Assembly: GCA_028281725.1 (NCBI GenBank)
Contig: JANQJJ010000533.1
Location: forward strand, 1-32,767
Length of the DNA stretch: 32,767 nucleotides
Direction of reading: 5' to 3'
Source of the DNA: Pirellulaceae bacterium
GTDB lineage: Bacteria > Planctomycetota > Planctomycetia > Pirellulales > Pirellulaceae
Shown: positions 1-7,164 of the stretch, one piece after another
Position numbering within the stretch: the stretch's first letter is position 1
Layout of the letters: each line of letters starts with the position of its first letter
Program-made: the position numbers and the translations under genes
Notes under the pieces: model-generated
What the model was told of the DNA's origin: nothing
Seen by the model: the letters and a program-made list of their open reading frames with translations, nothing else
Database searches by the model: none

Positions 1-2
1 AC

Positions 3-902
3 GGATTCAAGACCACCGAAGTCTATAAAACCGTGCTATACCATGAACTTGCTCGGCTGCCAGAGCACAAGCTCGCCCACCTATTCTGTTAACGAGGCAT
101 CAAGATTGCGTTTCTAAGCAAAGACAAGGAGAGTTCGCCAATTGACGGAATCCGCGTTATTTGTGAATTTAGAGCGGATCTTGCGAGATACCTACGGCAG
201 GAAGCTGAAGGGCACTCCCCTGTCTTTAGGGCAGCAATTCTTTCGGCGGCAGCTAACGATCAAGCCGATGGCGTATTCGCAGCTTTGAATTCTCTTCGAC
301 TAGGAGATGTCGAGAAAAACAGCTTTGATCATTGCCATTTGCTTTCGGATGTTCCGCTTGACTGGAACGGTCGCGAGGATTTGTTCATCAACCTTTTGAA
401 GCTCCGGAACCTTGACTTAGCGCTCGCGATCCTAGGACCTTTCAACACTGACCGTAGCCTGATCGGTGAAGTTGAGATCGGCGATGTGGATTGGTGGTTG
501 GATTGGATCATTGACGCTGACCACCCGTGGTTTACCTATCTTCTTTCGGTGTTTTTTGCAGGCCATTTAGGGGGCGCCAAACGATCGGAGTTCCTACACA
601 AATTCAACCATGAGAGCGGCAAGCATCGCCAATCCCTTCAGCAACTACTGCCCCGAATGTTTAGAGACTTATCGACGGAGGATCTAACGCCGAATGCGAT
701 TTCGTATTTGCTTGCAGATCTCAGCAGAACAGAACGCCTTGGTTGGGAAGGGCACATGCTAGGAGCAATCGCGACAGATAGGTTTGTGGAGGAGAAGTTG
801 CTTCCCCTTGCGACTTCAAGTGCCTCACCCGCGATTTCACAGGTGATTGAACAAGCTGGCAAGAGACACGGTCGTCGATACATCACTAATGTTAGCGATT
901 GA
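3..902 (+). pseudogene. Unrecognised protein, frame interrupted by an in-frame stop
   Basis: One reading frame runs from the left window edge to a stop at 900-902, broken only by a TAA at 90-92. Both sides of the stop read like ordinary protein: ELARLPEHKLAHLF before it, and GIRVICEFRADLARYLRQEA after it. Between the TAA and position 285 this frame has no ATG, GTG or TTG codon, so the part after the stop has no normal start for about 190 bases. The simplest reading is a nonsense mutation in a longer gene that begins left of the window. The alternative is an upstream gene ending at 92 and a second gene using a rare ATC or ATT start near 99-107. I do not recognise the family. The rest looks helical and acidic, with no signal peptide or membrane segment. 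It sits directly before a truncated restriction gene at the end of a probable mobile element. Confidence 0.5.
285..902 (+). CDS. Hypothetical protein (residual open frame)
   Basis: This is the part of the interrupted frame that can still be read from a conventional start, a TTG at 285, giving 205 residues. The coding signal clearly continues upstream to 93, and the TTG has no convincing Shine-Dalgarno sequence, so this start is probably not the original one. The protein is soluble-looking, with a tryptophan-rich stretch (DVDWWLDWIIDADHPWF) near residues 67-83 and helical segments after it. I assign no function. It ends 16 bases before the truncated hsdR frame and on the same strand. Confidence 0.4.
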   Translation: MNSLRLGDVEKNSFDHCHLLSDVPLDWNGREDLFINLLKLRNLDLALAILGPFNTDRSLIGEVEIGDVDWWLDWIIDADHPWFTYLLSVFFAGHLGGAKRSEFLHKFNHESGKHRQSLQQLLPRMFRDLSTEDLTPNAISYLLADLSRTERLGWEGHMLGAIATDRFVEEKLLPLATSSASPAISQVIEQAGKRHGRRYITNVSD

Positions 903-918
903 CTTCCTCTAACTAACC

Positions 919-3717
919 TTGGCTTGCGTCAATGGCTTGCCGCTGGCGGTCGTCGAACTGAAGAATCCGGCGGATGAGTCGGCCGATGTGTGGAAGGCTT
1001 ACTCGCAACTGCAAACTTACAAAGACGAAATCTCCGATCTGCTGGCCTACAACGTGGCTCTGGTCATCAGCGATGGGATGACGGCGCGAGTCGGTTCGCT
1101 GACCGCCAACAAAGAACGGTTCATGCCGTGGAATACGATCAAGAACGAAGACGATCGGCCGCTGCTGGAATACCAGTTGGAGAAAGTCGTTCGCGGCTTC
1201 TTCAATCCTGAGCTGTTTCTGGATTACATGCGGTACTTCGTCCTGTTTGAAGACGATGGCGACTCGCTGATCAAAAAGATCGCCGGTTACCACCAGTTCC
1301 ACGGAGTCCGCGAAGCCGTCCGCGTCACCAAGATCGCGGCTGCCGATTCTGACGATGACGCGGTCCGCGAACGCCGAGCCACCTATGGCGACGAAGTGCA
1401 ACCCGGCTCGCGAAAGGCGGGCGTGTTCTGGCACACGCAGGGCAGCGGCAAGAGCATTTCCATGTGCTGCTACGCGGGCAAGCTGCTGCAGCAACCGGCG
1501 ATGAAGAACCCGACGCTGGTCGTGGTCACCGACCGAAACGAACTGGACGGCCAACTGTACGGGCAGTTCTGCATGGCCAAAGATCTGCTAAAGCAAACGC
1601 CCGAACAAGCGGGCAGCCGCGAAGAACTCCGCGAGATGCTCGCTTCCCGCGAATCCGGCGGCATCATCTTTACGACCGTGCAAAAGTTCTCACTGCTGGA
1701 CGACGAGGACGAACACCCGCTGCTGTGCGATCGCAGCAACGTCGTCGTGATCTCCGACGAAGCTCACCGCAGCCAATACGGCTTGAAGGCTCGGCTGAAG
1801 CAAATCAAGGACAAGGAAACCGGCGAAGTTACCGGTGCGAAGTACGTCTTCGGCTACGCCAAACATATGCGAGACGCGTTGCCCCATGCGTCGTTCATCG
1901 GCTTCACGGGCACGCCGATCGACAAGGAAGACAAAGACACCCGCGGCGTCTTCGGCGACTACGTCAGCATTTACGACATTCAGGACGCGGTCGATGACGG
2001 AGCTACCGTTCCAATCTACTACGAAAGCCGCCTCGTAAAAATCGACATCAATCGGGCTCAGATCGACGAGCTGAACAAGGAAGTCGAAGAAGTCATCGAA
2101 GACGAAGAAGACGTCGCCGCTCGCGAGAAAACCAAAGGACGCTGGGCCGAACTGACGAAGCTGGTAGGAGCCGAACCGCGTCTGCAGCAAATCGCCGCCG
2201 ACATGGTCGAGCACTTCGAGAAACGAACGGCGTCGATCGACGGCAAGGCGATGTTCGTCGGCATGAGCCGCCAAATCTGCGTCGATCTGTTCGCCGAGAT
2301 CATCAAGCTGCGTCCCGACTGGGCAGGCACGAAGATCACCAGCGACGAAGGCAAGGAAGTCGGCTACAACCACGAAGACGGAGCCATCCGCATCATCATG
2401 ACCGGCTCGGCGACTGACAAAGCCGACTTGCAACAACACGTCTTCACCCAGCGGCAGAAGAAGCGACTCGAAAAGAGATTCAAAGACCCCGACGACGAAT
2501 TGAAAATCGTGATCGTCCGCGACATGTGGCTAACGGGCTTTGACGCTCCTTGCTGCCACACGATGTACGTCGACAAACCGATGTCCGGTCACAACCTGAT
2601 GCAGGCCATCGCCCGCGTGAACCGCGTCTTCAAAGACAAAACCGGCGGAGTCGTCGTCGACTACATCGGCATCGCTTCCGAACTGAAACATGCCCTAAAA
2701 ATTTACACCGACGCCAAGGGCAAAGGCCAGCCCACGTTGAAGTCTGAAGAGGCGCTCAAGGTCCTGCACGAAAAGATGGACGCCGTTCGCGGCCTATTCC
2801 ACGGCTTTGACTATTCCGAATACCGGACCAAAGCACTCGAACTGCTCCCGCCCGCCGCGAACCATGTTCTTGGCCTCGAAAAGCAAAACGATAAAACCGG
2901 CAAGCAACGATTCCTGGACATCATGTCATCGGTCAGCAAAGCCTATTCGCTCTGTTGCACAATGGATGAAGCCGCCACCTATCACCACGAAATCGCCTTC
3001 CTCTCCGCAGTCCGCGCGGCGATTGTCAAGAACACGTCGATCGACCAAAAGCTCGTCGAGGAACAAAAGAACTCGGCGATGAAACAAATCCTCGACAACG
3101 CCGTCGTCACCGATGGCGTCGTCGATGTGTTTGCCCTAGCGAATCTCGACAAGCCCAACATCGGCTTGCTGTCGGACGAGTTTCTTGAAGACGTTCGCAA
3201 CATGCCGCTGCAGAATCTAGCGGTGGAACTGCTAGAGAAACTCCTCAAAGACGAAATCCGTGGTCGTTCGTCGCGTAATGTCGTACAGGAGAAGGCGTAT
3301 ACAGATCGTTTAATTGCCAGTCTCCGCAGGTATCACAATCGTAGCATAGAGACAGCTCAGGTAATCGAAGAGTTGATTGACCTAGCCAAGGATTTTCAAG
3401 AGCGCCAGCAACGCGATGAATCCCTGGGTCTCAGCAACGATGAGATCGCTTTCTACGATGCATTAGCAAACAACGAGAGCGCCGTCCGTGATTTGGGAGA
3501 TGATGTCTTGAAAAAGATAGCTGTCGAAGTTACGGAAAAGCTCCGAGCCAGCACGACTGTCGATTGGCAAATTCGTGACAGCGTTCGCGCGAAGCTCCGC
3601 AATTTAGTGCGACGGCTACTTCGCAAATACAAGTATCCACCAGATCAAGCCCCAGCAGCGATTGAACTTGTCATGAAGCAAGCCGAAGCCCTCGCGGTGA
3701 CTTGGACAAGCGAATGA
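919..3717 (+). CDS. hsdR: Type I restriction enzyme R subunit, N-terminally truncated
   Basis: This is the motor and nuclease subunit of a type I restriction-modification complex, which translocates DNA using ATP and cleaves unmodified DNA. From the TTG at 919, visible motifs are the ELK part of the nuclease site (residues 13-15), QLQTY of the QxxxY motif (30-34), Walker A HTQGSGKS (172-179), DEAH (280-283) and GFTGTP (328-333). Helicase motifs V and VI follow ([19 protein letters not shown]), then a helical C-terminal domain of the kind that contacts HsdM. The frame is 932 residues, whereas family members are usually 1000 or more. It enters the conserved [14 protein letters not shown] block almost at once, and a stop at 910-912 closes the frame upstream. 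The roughly 100 or more residues normally before it, with the catalytic Asp of the PD-ExK site, are missing. The enzyme is therefore probably inactive as a nuclease. No hsdM or hsdS is in view. The last 400 bases use more AT-rich codons. Confidence 0.9.
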   Translation: MACVNGLPLAVVELKNPADESADVWKAYSQLQTYKDEISDLLAYNVALVISDGMTARVGSLTANKERFMPWNTIKNEDDRPLLEYQLEKVVRGFFNPELFLDYMRYFVLFEDDGDSLIKKIAGYHQFHGVREAVRVTKIAAADSDDDAVRERRATYGDEVQPGSRKAGVFWHTQGSGKSISMCCYAGKLLQQPAMKNPTLVVVTDRNELDGQLYGQFCMAKDLLKQTPEQAGSREELREMLASRESGGIIFTTVQKFSLLDDEDEHPLLCDRSNVVVISDEAHRSQYGLKARLKQIKDKETGEVTGAKYVFGYAKHMRDALPHASFIGFTGTPIDKEDKDTRGVFGDYVSIYDIQDAVDDGATVPIYYESRLVKIDINRAQIDELNKEVEEVIEDEEDVAAREKTKGRWAELTKLVGAEPRLQQIAADMVEHFEKRTASIDGKAMFVGMSRQICVDLFAEIIKLRPDWAGTKITSDEGKEVGYNHEDGAIRIIMTGSATDKADLQQHVFTQRQKKRLEKRFKDPDDELKIVIVRDMWLTGFDAPCCHTMYVDKPMSGHNLMQAIARVNRVFKDKTGGVVVDYIGIASELKHALKIYTDAKGKGQPTLKSEEALKVLHEKMDAVRGLFHGFDYSEYRTKALELLPPAANHVLGLEKQNDKTGKQRFLDIMSSVSKAYSLCCTMDEAATYHHEIAFLSAVRAAIVKNTSIDQKLVEEQKNSAMKQILDNAVVTDGVVDVFALANLDKPNIGLLSDEFLEDVRNMPLQNLAVELLEKLLKDEIRGRSSRNVVQEKAYTDRLIASLRRYHNRSIETAQVIEELIDLAKDFQERQQRDESLGLSNDEIAFYDALANNESAVRDLGDDVLKKIAVEVTEKLRASTTVDWQIRDSVRAKLRNLVRRLLRKYKYPPDQAPAAIELVMKQAEALAVTWTSE

Positions 3718-3845
3718 TGCCCGCGTTGCATTGACGATTGGGCCGCTGCCGATGAGCGTTGTAACTTACAACGATTCCCGGTATTCGTGGGTGTAACTGC
3801 CATTTGAAAGTCGTTGTATTTGGGGATTTGCGATTCAGCCCGTGT
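3718..3845. other. Gap between hsdR and the tRNA fragment
   Basis: No gene is visible. The gap holds a 17-base palindrome (3757-3773) and a related half-site, CGTTGTA, at 3812-3818. Its position beside a probable attachment site makes it the likely end of the integrated element. Confidence 0.5.
3757..3773. repeat. Perfect inverted repeat near the attachment site
   Basis: CGTTGTAA-c-TTACAACG has 8-base arms around a single central base. A partial copy of one arm, CGTTGTA, recurs at 3812-3818. This could be a binding site for a dimeric protein such as a recombinase or excision factor, but no partner is visible. It is too tight to be an efficient terminator hairpin and has no T-run. Confidence 0.45.
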
Positions 3846-3889
3846 GAATCATAATCCGCGTGTCGGGGGTTCGAGTCCCTCCTCCGCTA
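3846..3889 (+). tRNA. 3' fragment of a tRNA with CAT anticodon (probable attachment site)
   Basis: The sequence fits tRNA numbering from the anticodon arm to the discriminator base. It has an anticodon loop ATCATAA (CAT at 3850-3852), a 3' anticodon strand TCCGC, a five-base variable loop GTGTC, a T-stem GGGGG/CCCTC around the loop TTCGAGT, a seven-base 3' acceptor strand CTCCGCT and discriminator A. CCA is not encoded. The matching 5' strand of the anticodon stem agrees only at the two bases next to the loop, and no D-arm or AGCGGAG acceptor strand lies upstream. It is therefore a 3' portion, not a functional gene. CAT could mean elongator Met or lysidine-modified Ile. Such fragments are left when a mobile element integrates into a tRNA gene. 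The orientation puts the element and the intact tRNA to the left. Confidence 0.7.
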
Positions 3890-3932
3890 CTTGCGCAACC
3901 TTGGAAGAGCTTCCAGGGAAAGCACTTTCGTC

Positions 3933-3966
3933 AAAACCGGTCTGGAGATTCCCAGGTCGGTTTTTT
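3933..3966 (+). terminator. Probable Rho-independent terminator
   Basis: AAAACCG and TCTGG pair with CCAGG and CGGTTTT across a short loop, with one mismatch in the stem, and the stem runs into TTTTTT at 3961-3966. It lies 44 bases after the tRNA fragment and probably ended the original tRNA transcript. Confidence 0.6.
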
Positions 3967-4058
3967 CGTGCGCGGAACGCGAAGTGTTCCGAACTTGGGC
4001 CTTTTGTGTTCCCGAGAGGTCGCCCGGTATGTTTGGAAAGCCCCGCACAGGTAGCTCG

Positions 4059-4096
4059 GGTTGCACCGGGTTACCTGTTTCTGCATCGGTGCAACC
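4059..4096 (-). terminator. Stem-loop after the beta-helix gene
   Basis: GGTTGCACCG (4059-4068) and CGGTGCAACC (4087-4096) form a perfect 10-base stem with an 18-base loop, starting 7 bases after the stop of the minus-strand gene that ends at 4104. There is no T-run after it, so it may protect the mRNA 3' end or act as a weak terminator. Confidence 0.45.
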
Positions 4097-4103
4097 GGCT
4101 GGG

Positions 4104-6560
4104 CTAGTCCAGATGATAGTTACCGTTCTCGTTGAGGCTGGCAAAGAAATCGTCGACGAGTTTCAGGTTGCTTGCTGATAGCCGGCCACTGCATCTCTGG
4201 TGGATTTCATCACCTGAGCCGCTTGCAGAGTTCCGCAACAGCGACGAGTTCGTCAGATCCAGAGATGCGCGGTTGTAAATGGCGCCGCCGTTTCGAGCAG
4301 AATTGTCGCCAAGCACCGAGTCGCGGATGGTCGTGGAATCTGCGCCGGCATAGATGGCTCCGCCGTTGTAGGTTGCTTGATTTCGATCCAGACTGGAACC
4401 GGCAATCGTCATCGAAGTTCCCCTGGAGAAGATTGCCCCGCCGTGCCGCGTGGCACTGTTGCCGGATAGTGAGCTGTCGTTGACATCGATGGCGGTGCCT
4501 CGATGCAGGAAGATAGCGCCGCCATGCCTTCCGGAGTTGTTGTTCAGCGTCGAGCCATCGATAGCGACCGTACCTGCGGCGACAAAGATGGCTCCGCCGT
4601 CATAGGTTGCTTGATTTCGATCCAGACTGGAACCGGCAATTGCCACAGAGGTTCCCCTGGAGTAAATTGCCCCACCACGGCGGGTGGCACTGTTGTCGGA
4701 TAGTGAGCTGTCGTTGACGTCGAGCGTGGAACCCGAATTCAGGAAGATCGCGCCACCACTGCGTCCGGAGTTGTTGTCCAGCGTCGATCCATTGAGGACC
4801 GTAGAACCGCTGGCGATATGGATCGCTCCCCCCTCGTGGTAAGACTTGTTGTCAGTCAACGTCACGTTGGTCAACGACAGTTCGCCTCGGGAGAGGATGC
4901 CGCCGCCGTGTCTGGCCTTGCCACCTGTTATTGTCAGATCTCGCAACTCCAGCGTGCCTCCCGCATGGACCTCGAAGACGCGATCGATCGCGTTTGCGTC
5001 GATCGTTGTCTGATCAGGCCCCTGCCCAACAATCACGATGTGGCTGCGAACATCTAGGTCGCCACCGGTGTGGGCTTTGCCGACAAGGCTTAGTTCGTAA
5101 GTCCCAGCCAAAAGTGAGATCGTGTCGGTGGCAACAGTCGCGTTCGCCGCAAAGATCATCCTGCGAAGGCTTCCCGTTTGCAGGCTGTCAGTAAAGCTAC
5201 GCGGCTCAACACTACCGTTTCCATAGAGGATATCCTTGGCGGCTTCGTCCAGAGTCAGGCGGTTGTTGTTATTGGTGTTGCGAACCATTTCGTTCGCCGC
5301 GGCACGCGCCTCGTCAGCGGTCATGTCCGCCGTCAGCTGAACCTTGAATTCGCCCAGGTTGTGACCAGTGTGGGAACCGTTGTTGTTGTTCGAAATCAGC
5401 CACACCTGCCACACGCCGTCGCCCAAGTGCCCGACGCGCGTCCAGTTCTTGTCGAGCGTGTGCGTGTAGCCCAGATCGATAGTCGTGTCGGGAGTCAACA
5501 CCTCCTCAATGCTGCCGAACGGAATCGGCGAGTGCAGCAGGTGGTTGATCGTGCGTTCCCGCTCTTCCTTGCTCAGCTCGCGGAAGTCGATGCCCGTCAT
5601 CTCGATGAGCTTGTCCTGCGTGACTGTCTGCAACCGCTCGAAGTCGTTGAGGTTGGTCAGGCGTTTAGCGATCTTCGCTTCCAGGGCCGCCCCTTCCAGA
5701 CGCGGATTACGGCGGAGCTCGTGTTCGATCGCCTCTTCGATCACCGGACGCAGACCCGTGATGGGACTGTTGCCCCGGTACAGCGTGTCACTCACCTTCT
5801 CGAAGCCCTTGGCGTCATATTCGGTCTGGCCGGGGGCCATCAAGTCCGTGCCGAACAGCTCCGAGACGTGCTCGTAAAAGTTGTGCGTGTGACGACCGGC
5901 CGAGTCGAGCATCGCCTTCATGGCGTCGGAGACCAGACGCACGTTGTCGATAACCGCTCCCTGACCGTTGTTCTGGCCGGTGACTTCCTTAAACAGGATG
6001 CTGTGCTCACCAGCTTCCAACGCGTAGAAGTAAGCCTGACGGATGTCGTTCTTCCCATGGATGGTCGGTGGAGTGACGGTCTCCACATACTCGCCGTCGA
6101 TATAGACCTCGATGTCACTGCTGCCCGTCTTCCGAGCGTAGGCTGCGAACATCAGGTTCGTTGGTTCGTCCGTGGAGAACTTCTGGTACACGCCATCCAC
6201 CACGTTCCCGCGTCCATCCAGCTCGATCTGGTTGTATCCGGCATACGTCTTCTTACCGACCTTCCGCCAGATCTCGATCCCATCAGAGCTCGGCAGTGTG
6301 TCCGGATCGACGCCAATCTCCTGGTTCACCGTCTGAGCCTGCACACCGTACCATCCCTCTACATCGTGCGTGATCGTTGACCCCTTCTCTCCCACATACG
6401 ACTCGAACGAGCCGTTGACGATACCGTCGGCAGCTAGCAGCTTGCGTACTTCGAGTCGCTCCAGCTGCGGGCTGTATTCACTGCGGCCTCGGCCATTCAA
6501 AATATCCTTGCGGCGTTTCCGGAACAGAGCGCGATCGCGTTTTCGCCATGCTGCTGACAT
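4104..6560 (-). CDS. Surface beta-helix protein with planctomycete N-terminal LE-R-LLA motif
   Basis: This 818-residue protein is probably exported or cell-surface. Its N-terminus is strongly basic, then carries LERLEVRKLLAAD (about 33-45), which resembles the LEPR-XLL type motif at the start of many planctomycete extracellular proteins; there is no classical hydrophobic signal peptide. Residues about 46-210 look like a beta-sandwich, carbohydrate-binding-like domain (VNGSFES at the start, AVIDNVRLV at the end). A helical and mixed region follows to about 450. The rest is a right-handed parallel beta-helix built from GGAI repeats (GGAIF, NNSGR, NSATR), like pectate-lyase folds and chlamydial polymorphic membrane protein repeats. 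Two adjacent 78-residue units are nearly identical. No catalytic residues can be named, so adhesion or a structural role is as likely as a glycan-cleaving one. The ATG at 6560 is preceded by AAGGAG at a good distance. Confidence 0.75.
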   Translation of the reverse strand: MSAAWRKRDRALFRKRRKDILNGRGRSEYSPQLERLEVRKLLAADGIVNGSFESYVGEKGSTITHDVEGWYGVQAQTVNQEIGVDPDTLPSSDGIEIWRKVGKKTYAGYNQIELDGRGNVVDGVYQKFSTDEPTNLMFAAYARKTGSSDIEVYIDGEYVETVTPPTIHGKNDIRQAYFYALEAGEHSILFKEVTGQNNGQGAVIDNVRLVSDAMKAMLDSAGRHTHNFYEHVSELFGTDLMAPGQTEYDAKGFEKVSDTLYRGNSPITGLRPVIEEAIEHELRRNPRLEGAALEAKIAKRLTNLNDFERLQTVTQDKLIEMTGIDFRELSKEERERTINHLLHSPIPFGSIEEVLTPDTTIDLGYTHTLDKNWTRVGHLGDGVWQVWLISNNNNGSHTGHNLGEFKVQLTADMTADEARAAANEMVRNTNNNNRLTLDEAAKDILYGNGSVEPRSFTDSLQTGSLRRMIFAANATVATDTISLLAGTYELSLVGKAHTGGDLDVRSHIVIVGQGPDQTTIDANAIDRVFEVHAGGTLELRDLTITGGKARHGGGILSRGELSLTNVTLTDNKSYHEGGAIHIASGSTVLNGSTLDNNSGRSGGAIFLNSGSTLDVNDSSLSDNSATRRGGAIYSRGTSVAIAGSSLDRNQATYDGGAIFVAAGTVAIDGSTLNNNSGRHGGAIFLHRGTAIDVNDSSLSGNSATRHGGAIFSRGTSMTIAGSSLDRNQATYNGGAIYAGADSTTIRDSVLGDNSARNGGAIYNRASLDLTNSSLLRNSASGSGDEIHQRCSGRLSASNLKLVDDFFASLNENGNYHLD
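4353..4820 (-). repeat. Tandem 234-base repeat inside the beta-helix gene
   Basis: Units 4353-4586 and 4587-4820 align base for base with a period of 234 bases (78 codons) and include long identical stretches, for example GGTTGCTTGATTTCGATCCA at 4371 and 4605. Each unit encodes several GGAI rungs of the beta-helix. The low divergence points to a recent in-frame duplication. Confidence 0.8.
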
Positions 6561-7164
6561 AGGGCTTCTCCTTCACGCTGACTGCGTGAGATTAGTCTGC
6601 TTCTAGAGATGAACAGATAAGGATCGGAAGGGAAAAGACGCCGCTGCCATCCCGGCTAACGAACCCGGGACCACCGATAGTAGCGACAGTACGTGTATAA
6701 CAGAACACACGAAGCTGTGTCAGAGTTCACGGCATTTTTTCGTAAACCAATCGCGTTACCGCACGAGTTCACTCTGCTAGCTATAGACGTGAAGGGCATT
6801 TCTATGGGGTACCGATTGAAAATGGTGGACGCAGCCAATCCGAATGGTTTGCTGTCATCCTGGTTCTTGACCTGATCGCGATCCGCCATCAGTTCGTGGA
6901 ACTTGTCGTATGCGGCTTGTCGGCCTTTGCCGAGCCACCCCAAACCAAGATCATTCTTTTGGGAGCTATCGCCTTGCCGGTGTGGGGTTTGTGGAAAAAA
7001 GAATGCGACCCAATCACCCATATTGGTGGCACCACAAAAGCGTCATCGTTGGCCGATGTGAGCGCCCCGTGACAACTGGCCTGCTCGTCCGGCGATGTGC
7101 TGGGCCGCTGACCGTCTACAATAAGTGCCGATGGACAGCCCCTCACGAATCTGGAATCTTACGA
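6561..7164. other. 604-base gap between two divergent genes
   Basis: This gap separates the minus-strand beta-helix gene from the plus-strand PQQ gene and must hold both promoters, but I see no convincing -35/-10 pair. It contains a small CACGC/GCGTG hairpin at 6574-6588, just upstream of the beta-helix gene's ribosome binding site, and a decayed integrase-like fragment at 6855-7002. The open frames here do not look like intact genes. Confidence 0.5.
6855..7002 (-). pseudogene. Frameshifted remnant resembling an integrase N-terminus
   Basis: On the minus strand, two overlapping frames carry adjoining pieces of a recognisable pattern. One reads SFFHKPHTGK (from 7002). The other reads WLGKGRQAAYDKFHELMADR (about 6931 to 6872) and then RDQVKNQDD. 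Planctomycete tyrosine recombinases often begin with a short block of the form FFHK-TGKWY...LG-dK-aAy-kFHeLMAdr, so this looks like the first 50 or so residues of one, broken by at least one frameshift. Nothing of the catalytic domain follows. I am matching from memory and not from an alignment; chance resemblance is possible. Confidence 0.4.

Noticed and set aside
1690-2439. 249-residue minus-strand frame opposite hsdR
   Set aside because: Shadow frame; the helicase motifs are on the plus strand.
3814-4107. 97-residue plus-strand frame over the tRNA fragment
   Set aside because: It translates through tRNA and terminator sequence and has no protein character.
5178-6380. 400-residue plus-strand open frame opposite the beta-helix gene
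   Set aside because: It is a mirror of the real minus-strand gene and has no family features; the minus strand shows clear repeats and a ribosome binding site.
6910-7164. Extended start for the PQQ gene
   Set aside because: The extra 85 residues would bury the signal peptide and overlap the integrase-like remnant on the other strand.
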